Part shown: piece after piece, positions 17,906-27,341 of the stretch
How positions within the stretch are numbered: position 1 is the first letter of the stretch
Layout of the letters: the number at the start of each line of letters is the position of its first letter
Source of the DNA: a gamma proteobacterium endosymbiont of Lamellibrachia anaximandri
Lineage (GTDB): Bacteria > Pseudomonadota > Gammaproteobacteria > Chromatiales > Chromatiaceae
DNA length: 64,000 bases
Assembly: GCA_016756835.1 (NCBI GenBank)
Contig: JAESPE010000004.1
Location: forward strand, 1-64,000
Direction: 5' to 3'
Notes under the pieces: model-generated
Told to the model about the DNA's origin: nothing
What the model saw: the letters and a program-made list of their open reading frames with translations, nothing else
The model's database searches: none
Translations under genes and position numbers: made by a program

Positions 17906-18832
17906 ATGAACATGCATAACCTAAAACTGAGGACACCGAACCAGATCCTGCAGCACAGAAAAGACCTGCAGCAGGTCTATTGTGGCCAGAAGCCTTTCCT
18001 CGCACCAGGTAAATCGCAACAGATCCTGGAGGACTATCTCGACTATTTCGAGTCTGAACTCCTGAACCAGACCCCTGAATCCAATATCAGCCAGATCCAG
18101 GAGATGTTGCTGGAACTCTCTTGCATCATCCGCTCCCGCAACACTCAACTGATTCCTGGGGAGTACAGTAATTTTCTGCAGCGGCTGATCCGCATCTATG
18201 GAGCGGGTTTTTCACAGAACCCCGGCAATGCATTCCTCATTACCGCAGCTGACTACGCCGATGTCATAGAGGCAATCAGTAACGAGTGTCCCAACTACGA
18301 CTACAGTGAAGCACTCGGCCAACTGCTACGTTACATGAGCCAGTTGTATAAAGTCAGGAAGAGCAGCTGGAAAACCGTTTACGAGCATATTCAGTCAATG
18401 CCCGACTCCATTACTGCCGTGCAGATGGTGAAGACAGAGTATTTTACAGAGATCCAGCAGTGGGCAGAAGAGGGTGTCGGCAACCTGTTCCAGATCCGCA
18501 AGGATATCTATCAACGCATCGAAGAACTGGAGCAGCAAGCCAGCGCCATAGAGAAGCAGATAGACGCCGAAGGATCAATGCTGGTCACTGAAACCCCTGC
18601 CCCGAAGGTTTTCGGGCAGGCCCAGATAATCAATCTGGCAGAGAAAAGGGCGCAAAAGCAAATCGAAGCACTCCACGTGGACCTTGCTGCAAATACACGG
18701 GATATCCTCAGCCAGGGAGAGCTGGTCGCACTGATAGAATCCAACATCCAGGAATTTGATGATAAGCTGCTGGAAGCCCGCCGCGCCTATTCCATCCGTC
18801 TGGTACATGCCGCCGAGTTAAACCTCTCTTAA
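17906..18832 (+). CDS. Helical, coiled-coil protein of unknown function
   Basis: A 308-residue protein without signal peptide or membrane segment. The composition is helical, rich in Gln, Glu and Leu. Heptad-like stretches occur around residues 195-235 (RIEELEQQASAIEKQIDAEG) and 250-295 (QKQIEALHVDLAANTRDIL). No family motif is recognised. There is no clear ribosome binding site in front of the ATG, and an alternative ATG lies two codons later. The promoter region is markedly AT-rich, unlike neighbouring genes, which may indicate an acquired gene. It could be a structural or partner protein. Confidence 0.65.
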   Translation: MNMHNLKLRTPNQILQHRKDLQQVYCGQKPFLAPGKSQQILEDYLDYFESELLNQTPESNISQIQEMLLELSCIIRSRNTQLIPGEYSNFLQRLIRIYGAGFSQNPGNAFLITAADYADVIEAISNECPNYDYSEALGQLLRYMSQLYKVRKSSWKTVYEHIQSMPDSITAVQMVKTEYFTEIQQWAEEGVGNLFQIRKDIYQRIEELEQQASAIEKQIDAEGSMLVTETPAPKVFGQAQIINLAEKRAQKQIEALHVDLAANTRDILSQGELVALIESNIQEFDDKLLEARRAYSIRLVHAAELNLS

Positions 18833-18896
18833 CCGAGACAGGCCCAAACCCAAAGGCTTGCTAATACCCGCTTGCAGACGAAAAAAGGGGCGAACC

Positions 18897-21128
18897 CTAC
18901 AGCTCTCCAGAGGGCAACTGTCCTGCACGTGCGATTATGGACGCCTCAATCTGATCAGCGATGGCCTCTTTTCGCTGCCGGTTTTCCTCCGACCGCGTCT
19001 CCACCCAAAGACCGAAACGACCCTGCTCCAGCCTGGAGATGTACACCTTCAGCGCACGCTGCCGGCGTTCACTCAGACTCGTCTCAGTCCTGCGGGCATC
19101 CGGTGTGTTAACGACCAGATAAATACGCAGACGTTCGCTTGGGTAGTCCGGGTGCTGGTACCAGTCGATATCATAACTCATGCGCCCGTATCCGGCATGG
19201 ACCTGAGTCGTGGGCCATGAAGTGGTGAATTCCTCCGCCGCAGCCAACAGTTGGGAGTCTATGTCTTGCCTGGATTGCTGCCTGCGCTCCGGCATTTGTG
19301 ACCTCCTCGCCAAGCGTTCTGCCGCCCGCGCCTGTTGCTTGTTATACGACTGCCAGGCTGTCTGCCCACCGATGGTTGCGGGCAGCAGCAGTGCAACGGC
19401 AACACAAGCCCATCCGAGGCGTCCAAGCCACCGGTTGAGTAGGTCGAAAACCGTGACTTCCAACTGCTCCCCGTCACCGCCGCCTGCCGTTGACACGCCT
19501 TGCCTCTCGTCACGTGACCCGGTCAAACGATCCCGCAGCTCCACCAGGTCGCCCCAGAGATCGCCGACGCCAGCCAGTACGGCACGAGCAGCAAAAATGA
19601 CAACGCCCATACCAAGCAGGGTCAGACTGGCAAGCAGCATGCGGTTATCCACTTCCAGATCCACCTGCTGGCCCAGTGCCAATAACCAAAACAGGTTCAA
19701 CTGATCTCCCAAGGCTTGCAGAGCCTCCCAGACCGCCTGGTAGTTTTCCAGCACGGAATAGAGCAACAGACAAAGGCTGATCAACGCCAGCCAGCCGGTA
19801 TGCCTTTTACTTAGTGGTGCCAACCACTGCCAAAGCCGTTTCGCCAGCAGACTAACGCCTGTGATGGTTACAAAAAGTGCACACAGCCAAAAGAGATCGA
19901 GTGGCGCCTCAAGCGGCCACAACTGGAGCAGGACGATCAACACCAATAATAGGTAAAAGGCCCAGGCGTTCGACCACCAGGGGGCAGTGCGATGTTCGAG
20001 TAGCGCTCGGATCTGTATCCCCAGACTGCCAAAGCCGAACACATACAGAGGAGTGCTCAGCGAGATATAGGGTCTGAATTGTGACAGTTCGAAACCAGCC
20101 CGCATGCCGCCTTCCAAGCCCCACATAACCACAACGCCAGCCAGCAGTGCCACCAGTCCGGGGTAACCCAGATACCGACCGGCAATAAGCGCCGCCAGTG
20201 GTATGGCCTCCGCCACGCCAAACCAGCGCCAGTAGACAGGCAACTTCCAGAACCTGTGGTAATCGGGATCGACCACGGCATTCACCAGCCAGAGATTCAA
20301 CTCGCGCCCCAAACCCAGAAGCAGCAGCCCCAACAGCACAGCTACAAGGCCTGGATACAGGGTCTGTGGCATCGCAGCATGCTGTGGCGGACGAAGCGTG
20401 CGTCCCAACAGCAGGTAGCCGGTGGCAGCCAGGAACTCTGCAGGCGTGTCCAGGATGAAGTCCAGCTTTAGATACTTCAGCTCAGTCAATCCCAACAAGG
20501 GCAGATCGGCCCGGATGGCACCCAGCCATACTGCAGCGTCGCGCGGTAGCTGAAACCCATCCAGTAGTACGCCAAACAGGGTAACCCCGATCAGCGATCC
20601 CAGAGCCACACCCAAGGAAACGCGGGAGAGACCCAGCGAGAACACAAACAGATAGAGTAATACCCGGAAGTGCAACACCGCCTGCAGCTTGATGTCGCCA
20701 CTGTAGCGCTCACCCCATAACCCCAGGCTCAGAGCCAGCAAACCCAGGATCAGAGCCAGCAAACCCAGGATCAGGGGCAACGCCCAAGCCGGGAGGGTAC
20801 GGCTGGCCAAGCGCTGCAGCGGTTCTGGTCTGCCCGCTAACCAAGCGAGAAACAGGGCTGCGAGATAGATGTCCGGGTATGCCGGCAGACTGATAGCGTC
20901 GTAGGAGATGTATAACGGCAACCCAAGACCGCCGAGCACCACCACCGCCAACCCCATCTTGCCGTACCGCTGGCCCAGCCACAGCGCCAAAGGCAGGATC
21001 AACCAGGGTGCCGACAATTTCACCATGTCCGCCAACTGAACATGGAAGGATAGCAGCAGGATTAATGGCAACCAGGCCCAAGCCCACAACCCGTCCCTCG
21101 CCCGGTCCGTTCCATGTTCGCTTGGCAT
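18897..21128 (-). CDS. Polytopic inner-membrane protein of unknown function
   Basis: A 743-residue protein with an N-terminal block of many hydrophobic helices (about 13 predicted between residues 15 and 540), then a short linker, another helix near residue 575-595 (LGWACVAVALLLPATIGG) and a soluble C-terminal domain of about 145 residues containing DIDWYQHPDYPSERLRIYLV. No transporter or enzyme motif is recognised. A 21-bp tandem duplication (20730-20771) repeats the seven residues LALILGL inside one helix. It is divergent from the SYLF gene. Confidence 0.7.
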   Translation of the reverse strand: MPSEHGTDRARDGLWAWAWLPLILLLSFHVQLADMVKLSAPWLILPLALWLGQRYGKMGLAVVVLGGLGLPLYISYDAISLPAYPDIYLAALFLAWLAGRPEPLQRLASRTLPAWALPLILGLLALILGLLALSLGLWGERYSGDIKLQAVLHFRVLLYLFVFSLGLSRVSLGVALGSLIGVTLFGVLLDGFQLPRDAAVWLGAIRADLPLLGLTELKYLKLDFILDTPAEFLAATGYLLLGRTLRPPQHAAMPQTLYPGLVAVLLGLLLLGLGRELNLWLVNAVVDPDYHRFWKLPVYWRWFGVAEAIPLAALIAGRYLGYPGLVALLAGVVVMWGLEGGMRAGFELSQFRPYISLSTPLYVFGFGSLGIQIRALLEHRTAPWWSNAWAFYLLLVLIVLLQLWPLEAPLDLFWLCALFVTITGVSLLAKRLWQWLAPLSKRHTGWLALISLCLLLYSVLENYQAVWEALQALGDQLNLFWLLALGQQVDLEVDNRMLLASLTLLGMGVVIFAARAVLAGVGDLWGDLVELRDRLTGSRDERQGVSTAGGGDGEQLEVTVFDLLNRWLGRLGWACVAVALLLPATIGGQTAWQSYNKQQARAAERLARRSQMPERRQQSRQDIDSQLLAAAEEFTTSWPTTQVHAGYGRMSYDIDWYQHPDYPSERLRIYLVVNTPDARRTETSLSERRQRALKVYISRLEQGRFGLWVETRSEENRQRKEAIADQIEASIIARAGQLPSGEL
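20730..20771. repeat. 21-bp tandem duplication inside a membrane-protein gene
   Basis: The unit CAGAGCCAGCAAACCCAGGAT occurs twice in perfect head-to-tail order. It is in frame and adds seven hydrophobic residues to a membrane helix of the 743-residue protein, so the copy number may vary between strains without breaking the gene. Confidence 0.9.
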
Positions 21129-21280
21129 GCTGCATCCCTCCCCCGATTGTCAGTGCAAAACCGCACCTGCCTCCCTAAGGTTAGCGCTTAAATAAACTTA
21201 GGGAACTGCCTTTGACCGAAACGGGTCGAAATTTCAAGAGCCTGCTAAAATACCTTCTTGAGACGAAAAGGAGAAATCGT

Positions 21281-21823
21281 ATGAAAAAATTGGTTCTTAC
21301 CCTATTGGTACTACTTTTCTCGGCCCCCTTGTTTGCCGATGAAATCCAGTCAACGATCGGGAAGTTCAAAAAAGCCCCGGATACCCACGCTTTCTTCAAG
21401 AACGCTTACGGTTATGCTGTTTTTCCCACCATCGGTAAGGGGGGAATCGGTATTGGAGCCGCTCATGGAAAGGGAAAGGTATTTCGAAAAGGAACCTATA
21501 CCGGCAATTCCAGTATGACTCAGATCAGCATCGGCTTTCAGCTGGGTGGGCAGGCATTCAGCCAGATCATTTTTCTACAGGACAAACGGGCCTACGATGA
21601 ATTTACGGGCGGTAGTTTTGAGTTCAGCGCCCAAGCCTCCGCAGTCGCACTTACCGCAGGAGCCAATGCACAAACCAGTACTGCTGGTAATGCTGCAGGA
21701 GCAGGCGAGACCAAACAGAAAGCAAGCTATGTGGGTGGCATGGCCACGTTTACCATGGCCAAAGGCGGCCTGATGTATGAAGCCGCTATTGGCGGGCAGA
21801 AATTTAATTTCAAACCCAAATAG
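21281..21823 (+). CDS. SYLF/Ysc84-domain lipid-binding protein
   Basis: A 180-residue exported protein: signal peptide (about 1-19, LLFSAPLFAD) and a SYLF (DUF500/Ysc84) domain with the typical YGYAVFPTIGKGGIGIG segment, then QLGGQAFSQIIFL and EFSAQASAVALTAGA. In eukaryotes this domain binds phosphoinositides. In bacteria its role is unknown, and some members are lipoproteins or envelope-stress genes. ATG 21281 is preceded by AAGGAGA at 21268-21274. The in-frame ATG at 21212 is unlikely because it places the signal peptide internally. Confidence 0.85.
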   Translation: MKKLVLTLLVLLFSAPLFADEIQSTIGKFKKAPDTHAFFKNAYGYAVFPTIGKGGIGIGAAHGKGKVFRKGTYTGNSSMTQISIGFQLGGQAFSQIIFLQDKRAYDEFTGGSFEFSAQASAVALTAGANAQTSTAGNAAGAGETKQKASYVGGMATFTMAKGGLMYEAAIGGQKFNFKPK

Positions 21824-21930
21824 GTGGCACATCGGGCAGCAGAATCCCACAGCACTGAACTGCTCCCGAATACAGGCCCTGACCTGCCACCACGCAAACA
21901 GGTGGCTATCTGCTGTACGCGCAAGGGGGA

Positions 21931-22068
21931 TCATTCATTGACTGGGTTAATAAAACTGTACCTATTTCGCCCGTTCTCCTTAGCGCGGTACATAGCAGCA
22001 GCGGATTGGAGATGCGAAAGAAGGGCAGACTGCCCAAGGCGATCAACACAATAGAAACCAGTATCAAC
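21931..22068 (-). pseudogene. Decayed C-terminal end of a GGDEF protein
   Basis: Reading the minus strand, a frame ending at 21931 encodes AMYRAKENGRNRYSF followed by INPVNE and a stop. This is the characteristic C-terminal end of GGDEF domains (A-x-AMYxAKxxGRNR-x-x-F). The preceding residues (VDTGFYCVDRLGQSALLSH) loosely match the VSIG strand and following helix, but no GG[DE]EF, start codon or longer domain is present. It is best explained as the remnant of a deleted diguanylate cyclase or GGDEF-EAL gene. The rest of 21824-22190 holds no gene. Confidence 0.6.
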
Positions 22069-22190
22069 CAGACGGCGCAACTCGTTGCTTTCAGGAAAAA
22101 ACCGGTATTCAGCGGAATGATTTTTTCGAAAGTACATGATGAGGGTAAAGAACCACCTTGCGGCACAGTCTTTCCATGTCGAAACCCGCT

Positions 22191-23117
22191 TTACTCCCGT
22201 TTGAGAAAATACTCAACAATCAAACCGACAGGCAATTCAGCCTCGGCGATAAGCACTTCGCAGTGCCCTGTACGTTCCATCAGATAATCAAGAAAAACCA
22301 ATCCGGGCAGTATTTTTTCGGCCTTCGGCAGAGACGATTTCAAATTATTGTACTGGGCCGGTGAAAGTCCCCGAAGCTCAGACATTCTATCTTTCAGGGC
22401 ATTTCTGGTAAGTGTTCTATTATAGTACCCAGCCCCATTCTCTCCGATAACAAAAGAGGTAATGGTGTTCGCGGCCAGTGCGATAATTCGATCCGTGTTT
22501 TCCGGTAATTCCTTGAAATTACCGTCAAGAAACCTACTGAAATTTTCTTGTGTTTCGTCCAGCGTGGAAGCACGTTCCACAAAACTCTCATAGGCGAGTT
22601 CGTAACCAACAGGAATTGAGCGTGATTGGACTTTATCGTTGTTCCACCAGGCGATCTGAATGCTCTTACTCCCGGAATCACTAACGAGCTTATTGGGCGC
22701 ACCGCCAGTGGCGGCAAGATAACCCACCTCACCTTCTCTTTCGCCTTCAGCGACTTCAATGGCTATGCCGATTTCACCAGCCAGATCGATAACCTGCTGG
22801 TGGTTTCTGGCGTTCCTTATGGCGCTGGTGGCAATGGCAAGAACTGTCGTCGCGCCTCTGTCCCTGCAATAGCTCACAAATTGAGAGAGTGTATCCTCTA
22901 TCTGCCTGAATTTACTCCGGCCGATCATCCCGTGGTTTTCCGTAACCTCTTTTCCAATCTCCAGCTGTTCTTTCCTGATCAGTTCTGTCGTGACTCTACC
23001 GTTAACTTTCTGCCCAAAGACAAACTTGAAGTTCTTGCTTCCCATGTCAATTGCACCAACCATACTTGGTCCTTCTTTGGCACAGGATAGTTGAGTAATG
23101 GTGTTTTCACTGATCAT
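22191..23117 (-). CDS. Divergent Ppx/GppA-like phosphatase
   Basis: A 308-residue member of the exopolyphosphatase/GppA actin-like ATPase-fold family. Recognisable motifs are AIDMGSKNFKFVFG (phosphate 1 loop), AIATSAIRNARN, and GEREGEVGYLA where the catalytic glutamate is expected. The second phosphate loop, usually D-x-GGGS-x-E, reads SDSGSKSIQI, so the conserved Gly and Glu are partly lost. Only the Ppx N-terminal core is present, without the HD-like C-terminal domain of GppA. The start could also be the internal ATG at 23063, which lies directly before the phosphate 1 motif. Substrate uncertain. Confidence 0.75.
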   Translation of the reverse strand: MISENTITQLSCAKEGPSMVGAIDMGSKNFKFVFGQKVNGRVTTELIRKEQLEIGKEVTENHGMIGRSKFRQIEDTLSQFVSYCRDRGATTVLAIATSAIRNARNHQQVIDLAGEIGIAIEVAEGEREGEVGYLAATGGAPNKLVSDSGSKSIQIAWWNNDKVQSRSIPVGYELAYESFVERASTLDETQENFSRFLDGNFKELPENTDRIIALAANTITSFVIGENGAGYYNRTLTRNALKDRMSELRGLSPAQYNNLKSSLPKAEKILPGLVFLDYLMERTGHCEVLIAEAELPVGLIVEYFLKRE

Positions 23118-23147
23118 GGGTGATTGGAGCTGATAAGGAGGTTATAG

Positions 23148-23207
23148 ATGCGTTTAGGTTATCCAAGACTCAGGCTTTATGGGCACCAAAATCAGGAGTC
23201 AGAGTAA
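23148..23207 (+). other. Short ORF with a strong Shine-Dalgarno
   Basis: AAGGAGG at 23135-23141 stands six bases before ATG 23148 and a 19-residue frame (MRLGYPRLRLYGHQNQESE). It is divergent from the Ppx-like gene by about 30 bp. It may be a leader peptide, a small protein or the surviving 5' end of a lost gene. No gene follows in 23208-23432. Confidence 0.35.
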
Positions 23208-23432
23208 AAGCCAATGCAATCTAATCTGCATCTGGTTGGGCCGTTCTCTCCAGTTTAGACCAAACCAGATGTTCTCGTTTTTATCGGAACCGTCCTACTC
23301 CGAGCCCTTGACCGACGAACCTTGCGCTACCAAGACCAAGCGTCAGTTGTCGACAGTTTGTTGACGTTCATGCAATCAGTGACACATGACAGGTCACCTG
23401 TCCAGCCAATGGTAACAAAATAGTGCTACAGG

Positions 23433-26400
23433 CTATTGTCTGGCGTTTATCCATTTTGCCAGTGTAATGAACATCAAATCAGGATTGACCGGCTTGGAAA
23501 TATGGTCATTCATGCCAACCGCCAAGACCTTCTCCCTGTCCCCTTTCATCGCATTGGCCGTCAACGCAATAATAGGCAAATCCTTGAATTTCTTCTGCTC
23601 TCTTATTTGGCGGGTCGCTTCATAGCCATCCATGACCGGCATCTGGCAATCCATTAGAACACCATCGAAGTCCTCCTTGGCCAGGAACTCCAGCGCTTCC
23701 TGTCCATCGAACGCCATTTCAACTCTCATCCCACTCATGGTGAGGATATCCAGCACGATTTCCCGGTTTATTTCGTTGTCCTCAACCAACAGAATCTTGG
23801 CACCACGCATACTTACAATAGCCTGATCGACATCCATCTCAGTTTGATTGCCCAATGCCCTGTTTTGCGAAGACTCACTCTGTTGAGTCTTCAGGCGAAC
23901 TGTGAATCTGAAGGTGCTACCGGCGTCTTGTTCACTTTCCACCGCTATTTCACCATTCATCAATTGGACGATCTTCTTGGAAATGATTAAGCCGAGGCCA
24001 GTCCCCCCATACTTACGGGTTGTCGAGCTATCAGCCTGACCAAAGGGCTGAAACAGTCCTTCCAGCTGTTCCTGGGACATGCCGATACCAGTGTCCTTTA
24101 TGGCAAACTGTAATACGACTTCATGGCCACTCTCTTCTTTCAAGGCAACATTCAACGAAACACTATCACCCGCATCGCCGAACTTCACTGCATTACTCCC
24201 CAGGTTGATAAGAACCTGGCTTAGACGTAATGGGTCACCATTCAGTGCCATAGGAACATCCCGCCCAATTCGGACCAAAAGCCGAATACTCTTTTCCTCG
24301 GCCTTGAACCGTAGCAGGTTAACAAAATTGTCGATGACATCCTTGAGATTAAAATCGACTTCTTCAAAATTTAGTTTACCCGCCTCGATCTTGGAAAAAT
24401 CAAGGATGTCGTTTAGGATCCCAAGCAGGTTTTCAGCTGAGCGGTGAGCCTTGCCTATATAATTTTTTTGCTTGTCGTCCAGCTCAGTTTGCAATGCAAG
24501 ATGTGTCATGCCGATGATGCCATTCATCGGTGTGCGGATTTCGTGGCTCATGTTGGCCAGGAAGTCACTTTTCGAGCAATTAGCTGACTCAGCGACCTCT
24601 TTTGCTTCAGCCAGCGTCTGCTCAGCCGCCTTGCGTTCAGTGATGTCCTGAACAGTGCCTTCAGACCGAATGATCTCGCCTGAGTTGCTACAGTGATATC
24701 CGCACCTCTCCTGGACCCACCGAACATCATCATCGAAAGACTTCCGGACAATCCTGTATTCAAAGATGTGAAGGACACCATTTTTCTTAGAGTTCTCGTG
24801 CTGTTCCACTACATAATCGCGATCATCAGGATGAACAAGCCCCAGGTACAGCTCATACTCCAAATCGAATGCCTCAGGATCAACACCAAAAATACGGAAA
24901 ACCTCTTCCGACCAATACAGTTTTCCGGTAATTAAATCATGGCTCCAGTTTCCAGTATGGGATATCCGCTGTGCCTCAGCCAATTTCTGCGCATAGTTAT
25001 CGGCATCCCTCTCTGCGAATTCAGCTGCCACAACGCGATCTTGCAGTTCCCGACTTAGTCGCCTGTAATTGGTAACGTCCTGGCTTGTACCGCGATAGCC
25101 TGAAAAAACACCATCCGTAAAATATGGCTTTGCCGTCACATTGAATTGAAGGGCCTGACCGAGGAAGTTCTCTATCTTGCACGGAACCTTTTTGATGGGT
25201 CGTCGAGTTTCAATCTTTTCAAGAAGGGTATCGATGCCAGGTTGATCAGGGTCAGGTAACATCAACTCATGAAACTGTTTGCCGATATAGTCATTTGGAT
25301 TAATACCGGTTATATCTTTCATCCGCAATGAGATGTCAGTGAAACGCAATTGTGAATCCGTTTCCCATAACCAATCGGATGCAGTTTCCCTGAAATCAGC
25401 AAGTTTATTTTTTGTTATATTCCAACCTTTCCGGGCAAGCCTGCTACCGGCAACTCCCCATGAGGCAAGCGCCGATACAAGAATCAACAAAACGATAATG
25501 ACAATGTTTTCGATATGACTCTTGAAAATTGCACTGTAGACTGATGCCAGGTTTATTTGAGAAACGATTGTTAAATAATTATCACCGACAGTCACATTCC
25601 TGAAGGTAAACAGGTACTGATCACTCTCTATTTGTCCATTTGAAGCCGAGGCAACGTACTTAAACACCTTGGAAAAATCTGTAGGGAACGCAGCTTCTTT
25701 ACCGAACATAAAACCCCATTCCGCCTCTTCTGTAGGGCCGATTAAATAGTGGCCGTTTTGGTCAAGAAGCAGTGGAAACCCAGATGATGTGGCTGGTATC
25801 ATTTCGCGGATTGTCTTCAGCAAATAGTGACCGCGATAATTCATCACCAATACGCCGATTTTACTGCCGGAAGGGGAAAAAACAGGTGCAGACACTCTCA
25901 AAGTCGGTTTATAAGGTTGCTCTATTGCGCCTTTTTCCATATTGAGGTCAAATTGTGAAATGAAGTGCTGACCCTGTCCCTTCGCCACTGCCTTCTTGAA
26001 GTAGTAACGGCCAGATTTATCCTGGAGTTGCGCTTTGGAAACACTGATGGGTGCGCCGTCATTGTAATTGACGCGAACAACCTCCCTGCCATCGATATCC
26101 AGTATACGGATCTGATCGAAAACCTTTTTTTCCAGCGCGAAAACCAGGAGTTTATTTGACAGACTTATCCTGGCTTCAGGAACCTTCATTTCCAAGGCGT
26201 CTTCTAGATCCTTGTCCTTGGATAGAATGCGAAGATCGCTGATCACATCCCCAAGTTCTTCTCTGAAAAACTCCGCCGCCAGTCTGACATTGCTTTTTGC
26301 GGAAGTATTCAGTTCAACAATAGATACTTGTGCCTGGCTAAAGAAAATACCAAGTGCCAGCAACAAAATCACAACCACAGCAGGGAAAAATAGCTTCAGG

Positions 26401-26453
26401 GCTATTTTTAGCTGTTCTTTTGTTGAGTCCTTTGGCATTTCTCTCACCCCCAC
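23433..26453 (-). CDS. Hybrid sensor histidine kinase (Cache-PAS-PAS-HisKA-HATPase-REC)
   Basis: A 1006-residue membrane kinase. Domains in order: membrane helix (about 17-38), periplasmic double-Cache domain (about 45-305), second helix (about 315-335), PAS (about 355-460), PAS with PAC (about 490-610), HisKA with phosphoacceptor His637 in SHEIRTP, HATPase with N-box Asn750/Asn754, DTGIGM and GTGLGL, and a C-terminal receiver with Asp935 (LMDCQMP) and Lys987. All catalytic residues are present. There is no HPt domain, so the phosphate must pass to a partner elsewhere. It begins 15 bp after the hemerythrin-pseudoreceiver gene on the same strand, so the two form an operon. Confidence 0.95.
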   Translation of the reverse strand: MGVREMPKDSTKEQLKIALKLFFPAVVVILLLALGIFFSQAQVSIVELNTSAKSNVRLAAEFFREELGDVISDLRILSKDKDLEDALEMKVPEARISLSNKLLVFALEKKVFDQIRILDIDGREVVRVNYNDGAPISVSKAQLQDKSGRYYFKKAVAKGQGQHFISQFDLNMEKGAIEQPYKPTLRVSAPVFSPSGSKIGVLVMNYRGHYLLKTIREMIPATSSGFPLLLDQNGHYLIGPTEEAEWGFMFGKEAAFPTDFSKVFKYVASASNGQIESDQYLFTFRNVTVGDNYLTIVSQINLASVYSAIFKSHIENIVIIVLLILVSALASWGVAGSRLARKGWNITKNKLADFRETASDWLWETDSQLRFTDISLRMKDITGINPNDYIGKQFHELMLPDPDQPGIDTLLEKIETRRPIKKVPCKIENFLGQALQFNVTAKPYFTDGVFSGYRGTSQDVTNYRRLSRELQDRVVAAEFAERDADNYAQKLAEAQRISHTGNWSHDLITGKLYWSEEVFRIFGVDPEAFDLEYELYLGLVHPDDRDYVVEQHENSKKNGVLHIFEYRIVRKSFDDDVRWVQERCGYHCSNSGEIIRSEGTVQDITERKAAEQTLAEAKEVAESANCSKSDFLANMSHEIRTPMNGIIGMTHLALQTELDDKQKNYIGKAHRSAENLLGILNDILDFSKIEAGKLNFEEVDFNLKDVIDNFVNLLRFKAEEKSIRLLVRIGRDVPMALNGDPLRLSQVLINLGSNAVKFGDAGDSVSLNVALKEESGHEVVLQFAIKDTGIGMSQEQLEGLFQPFGQADSSTTRKYGGTGLGLIISKKIVQLMNGEIAVESEQDAGSTFRFTVRLKTQQSESSQNRALGNQTEMDVDQAIVSMRGAKILLVEDNEINREIVLDILTMSGMRVEMAFDGQEALEFLAKEDFDGVLMDCQMPVMDGYEATRQIREQKKFKDLPIIALTANAMKGDREKVLAVGMNDHISKPVNPDLMFITLAKWINARQ

Positions 26454-26468
26454 TACTTAAATTTTCTA

Positions 26469-27341
26469 CTATTGATTGATGGCTTTAACAGCTGCTTCGA
26501 AAAAGGTTTGAATACCAATTGGCTCCTCTATGCAATGAGTCGCTCCAGCAACCAGTCCCGACTCCATTGCCCCACGCTCCTCTCGCGCTGAAATCAGCAA
26601 CACAGGGATACCTGCAAATGAACTACCCTTGATTTCACGCAATTTTCCTATAAATGGTATTGCTTCCTGGTCATCTTGTTTCCAACCATAAACAATGAGG
26701 TTAGGTAGGTGGCTTTCGAGTGACTGCATTGCATCATCTGCATGAGAATATTGCTGAATTCCCCTGACATCTGCAATTTCAAGGATGCAAGCGATGATGT
26801 TCCTGAAATTTCGGCTCTTACTGACGACCAGGATTGCGGCATCATTCCAGTTGACGGACTTTGGAATCAAATCATCGGCGCCCAGCATTTTGAGCTGTTT
26901 TGAATCCGTTCGTAGAGATTCAGTTATGTCAAGAACCTCCGGGTTATTTTCCGCATATGGACTAAATCCCATGTCTTGTTTCAGGATGTGATTAATGAGC
27001 CAGTTTTTCAGGAAGTCCAGAAATTCATCTTTAACGGTATCTTCTTTTTTCTCGGAAAAACGGCGCGCGATATCAACAACCTGTTCGATGAGTTTTTCAT
27101 GTCGCCGCTTGTGATCCTCGAATAAAGGGTATCTGCATGCCTTCATTACCCGTTCTTCGCGGGAAAAATGATAAAGGGTGTAATCGATCAACGTGTTAAG
27201 GGCACTACCAAGGGCCTTTCTATCCTCCACTACGCCGACATGCTGATGAAGTTGATTGATCAGTTTGACAATGATTTTATGATCCTGATCGATCGAAGGA
27301 TTGCCGACGCTCATAGACTCCGACCACTCGATAAAATCCAC
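26469..27341 (-). CDS. Bacteriohemerythrin fused to a degenerate receiver domain
   Basis: A 290-residue cytosolic protein. Residues 1-130 form a hemerythrin domain with all seven di-iron ligands: His21, His58, Glu62, His77, His81, His118 and Asp123. Residues about 165-290 have the alternating strand/helix pattern of a response-regulator receiver (AAILVVSKSRN, IPVLLISAREERGAM), but the phosphorylatable Asp is replaced by Gly219 (VYGWKQDD) and the conserved Lys-Pro is Glu-Pro (IEEPI). It is therefore a pseudoreceiver that cannot be phosphorylated in the usual way. Hemerythrins bind O2 or NO. It sits 15 bp upstream of the hybrid kinase. Confidence 0.9.
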   Translation of the reverse strand: MDFIEWSESMSVGNPSIDQDHKIIVKLINQLHQHVGVVEDRKALGSALNTLIDYTLYHFSREERVMKACRYPLFEDHKRRHEKLIEQVVDIARRFSEKKEDTVKDEFLDFLKNWLINHILKQDMGFSPYAENNPEVLDITESLRTDSKQLKMLGADDLIPKSVNWNDAAILVVSKSRNFRNIIACILEIADVRGIQQYSHADDAMQSLESHLPNLIVYGWKQDDQEAIPFIGKLREIKGSSFAGIPVLLISAREERGAMESGLVAGATHCIEEPIGIQTFFEAAVKAINQ

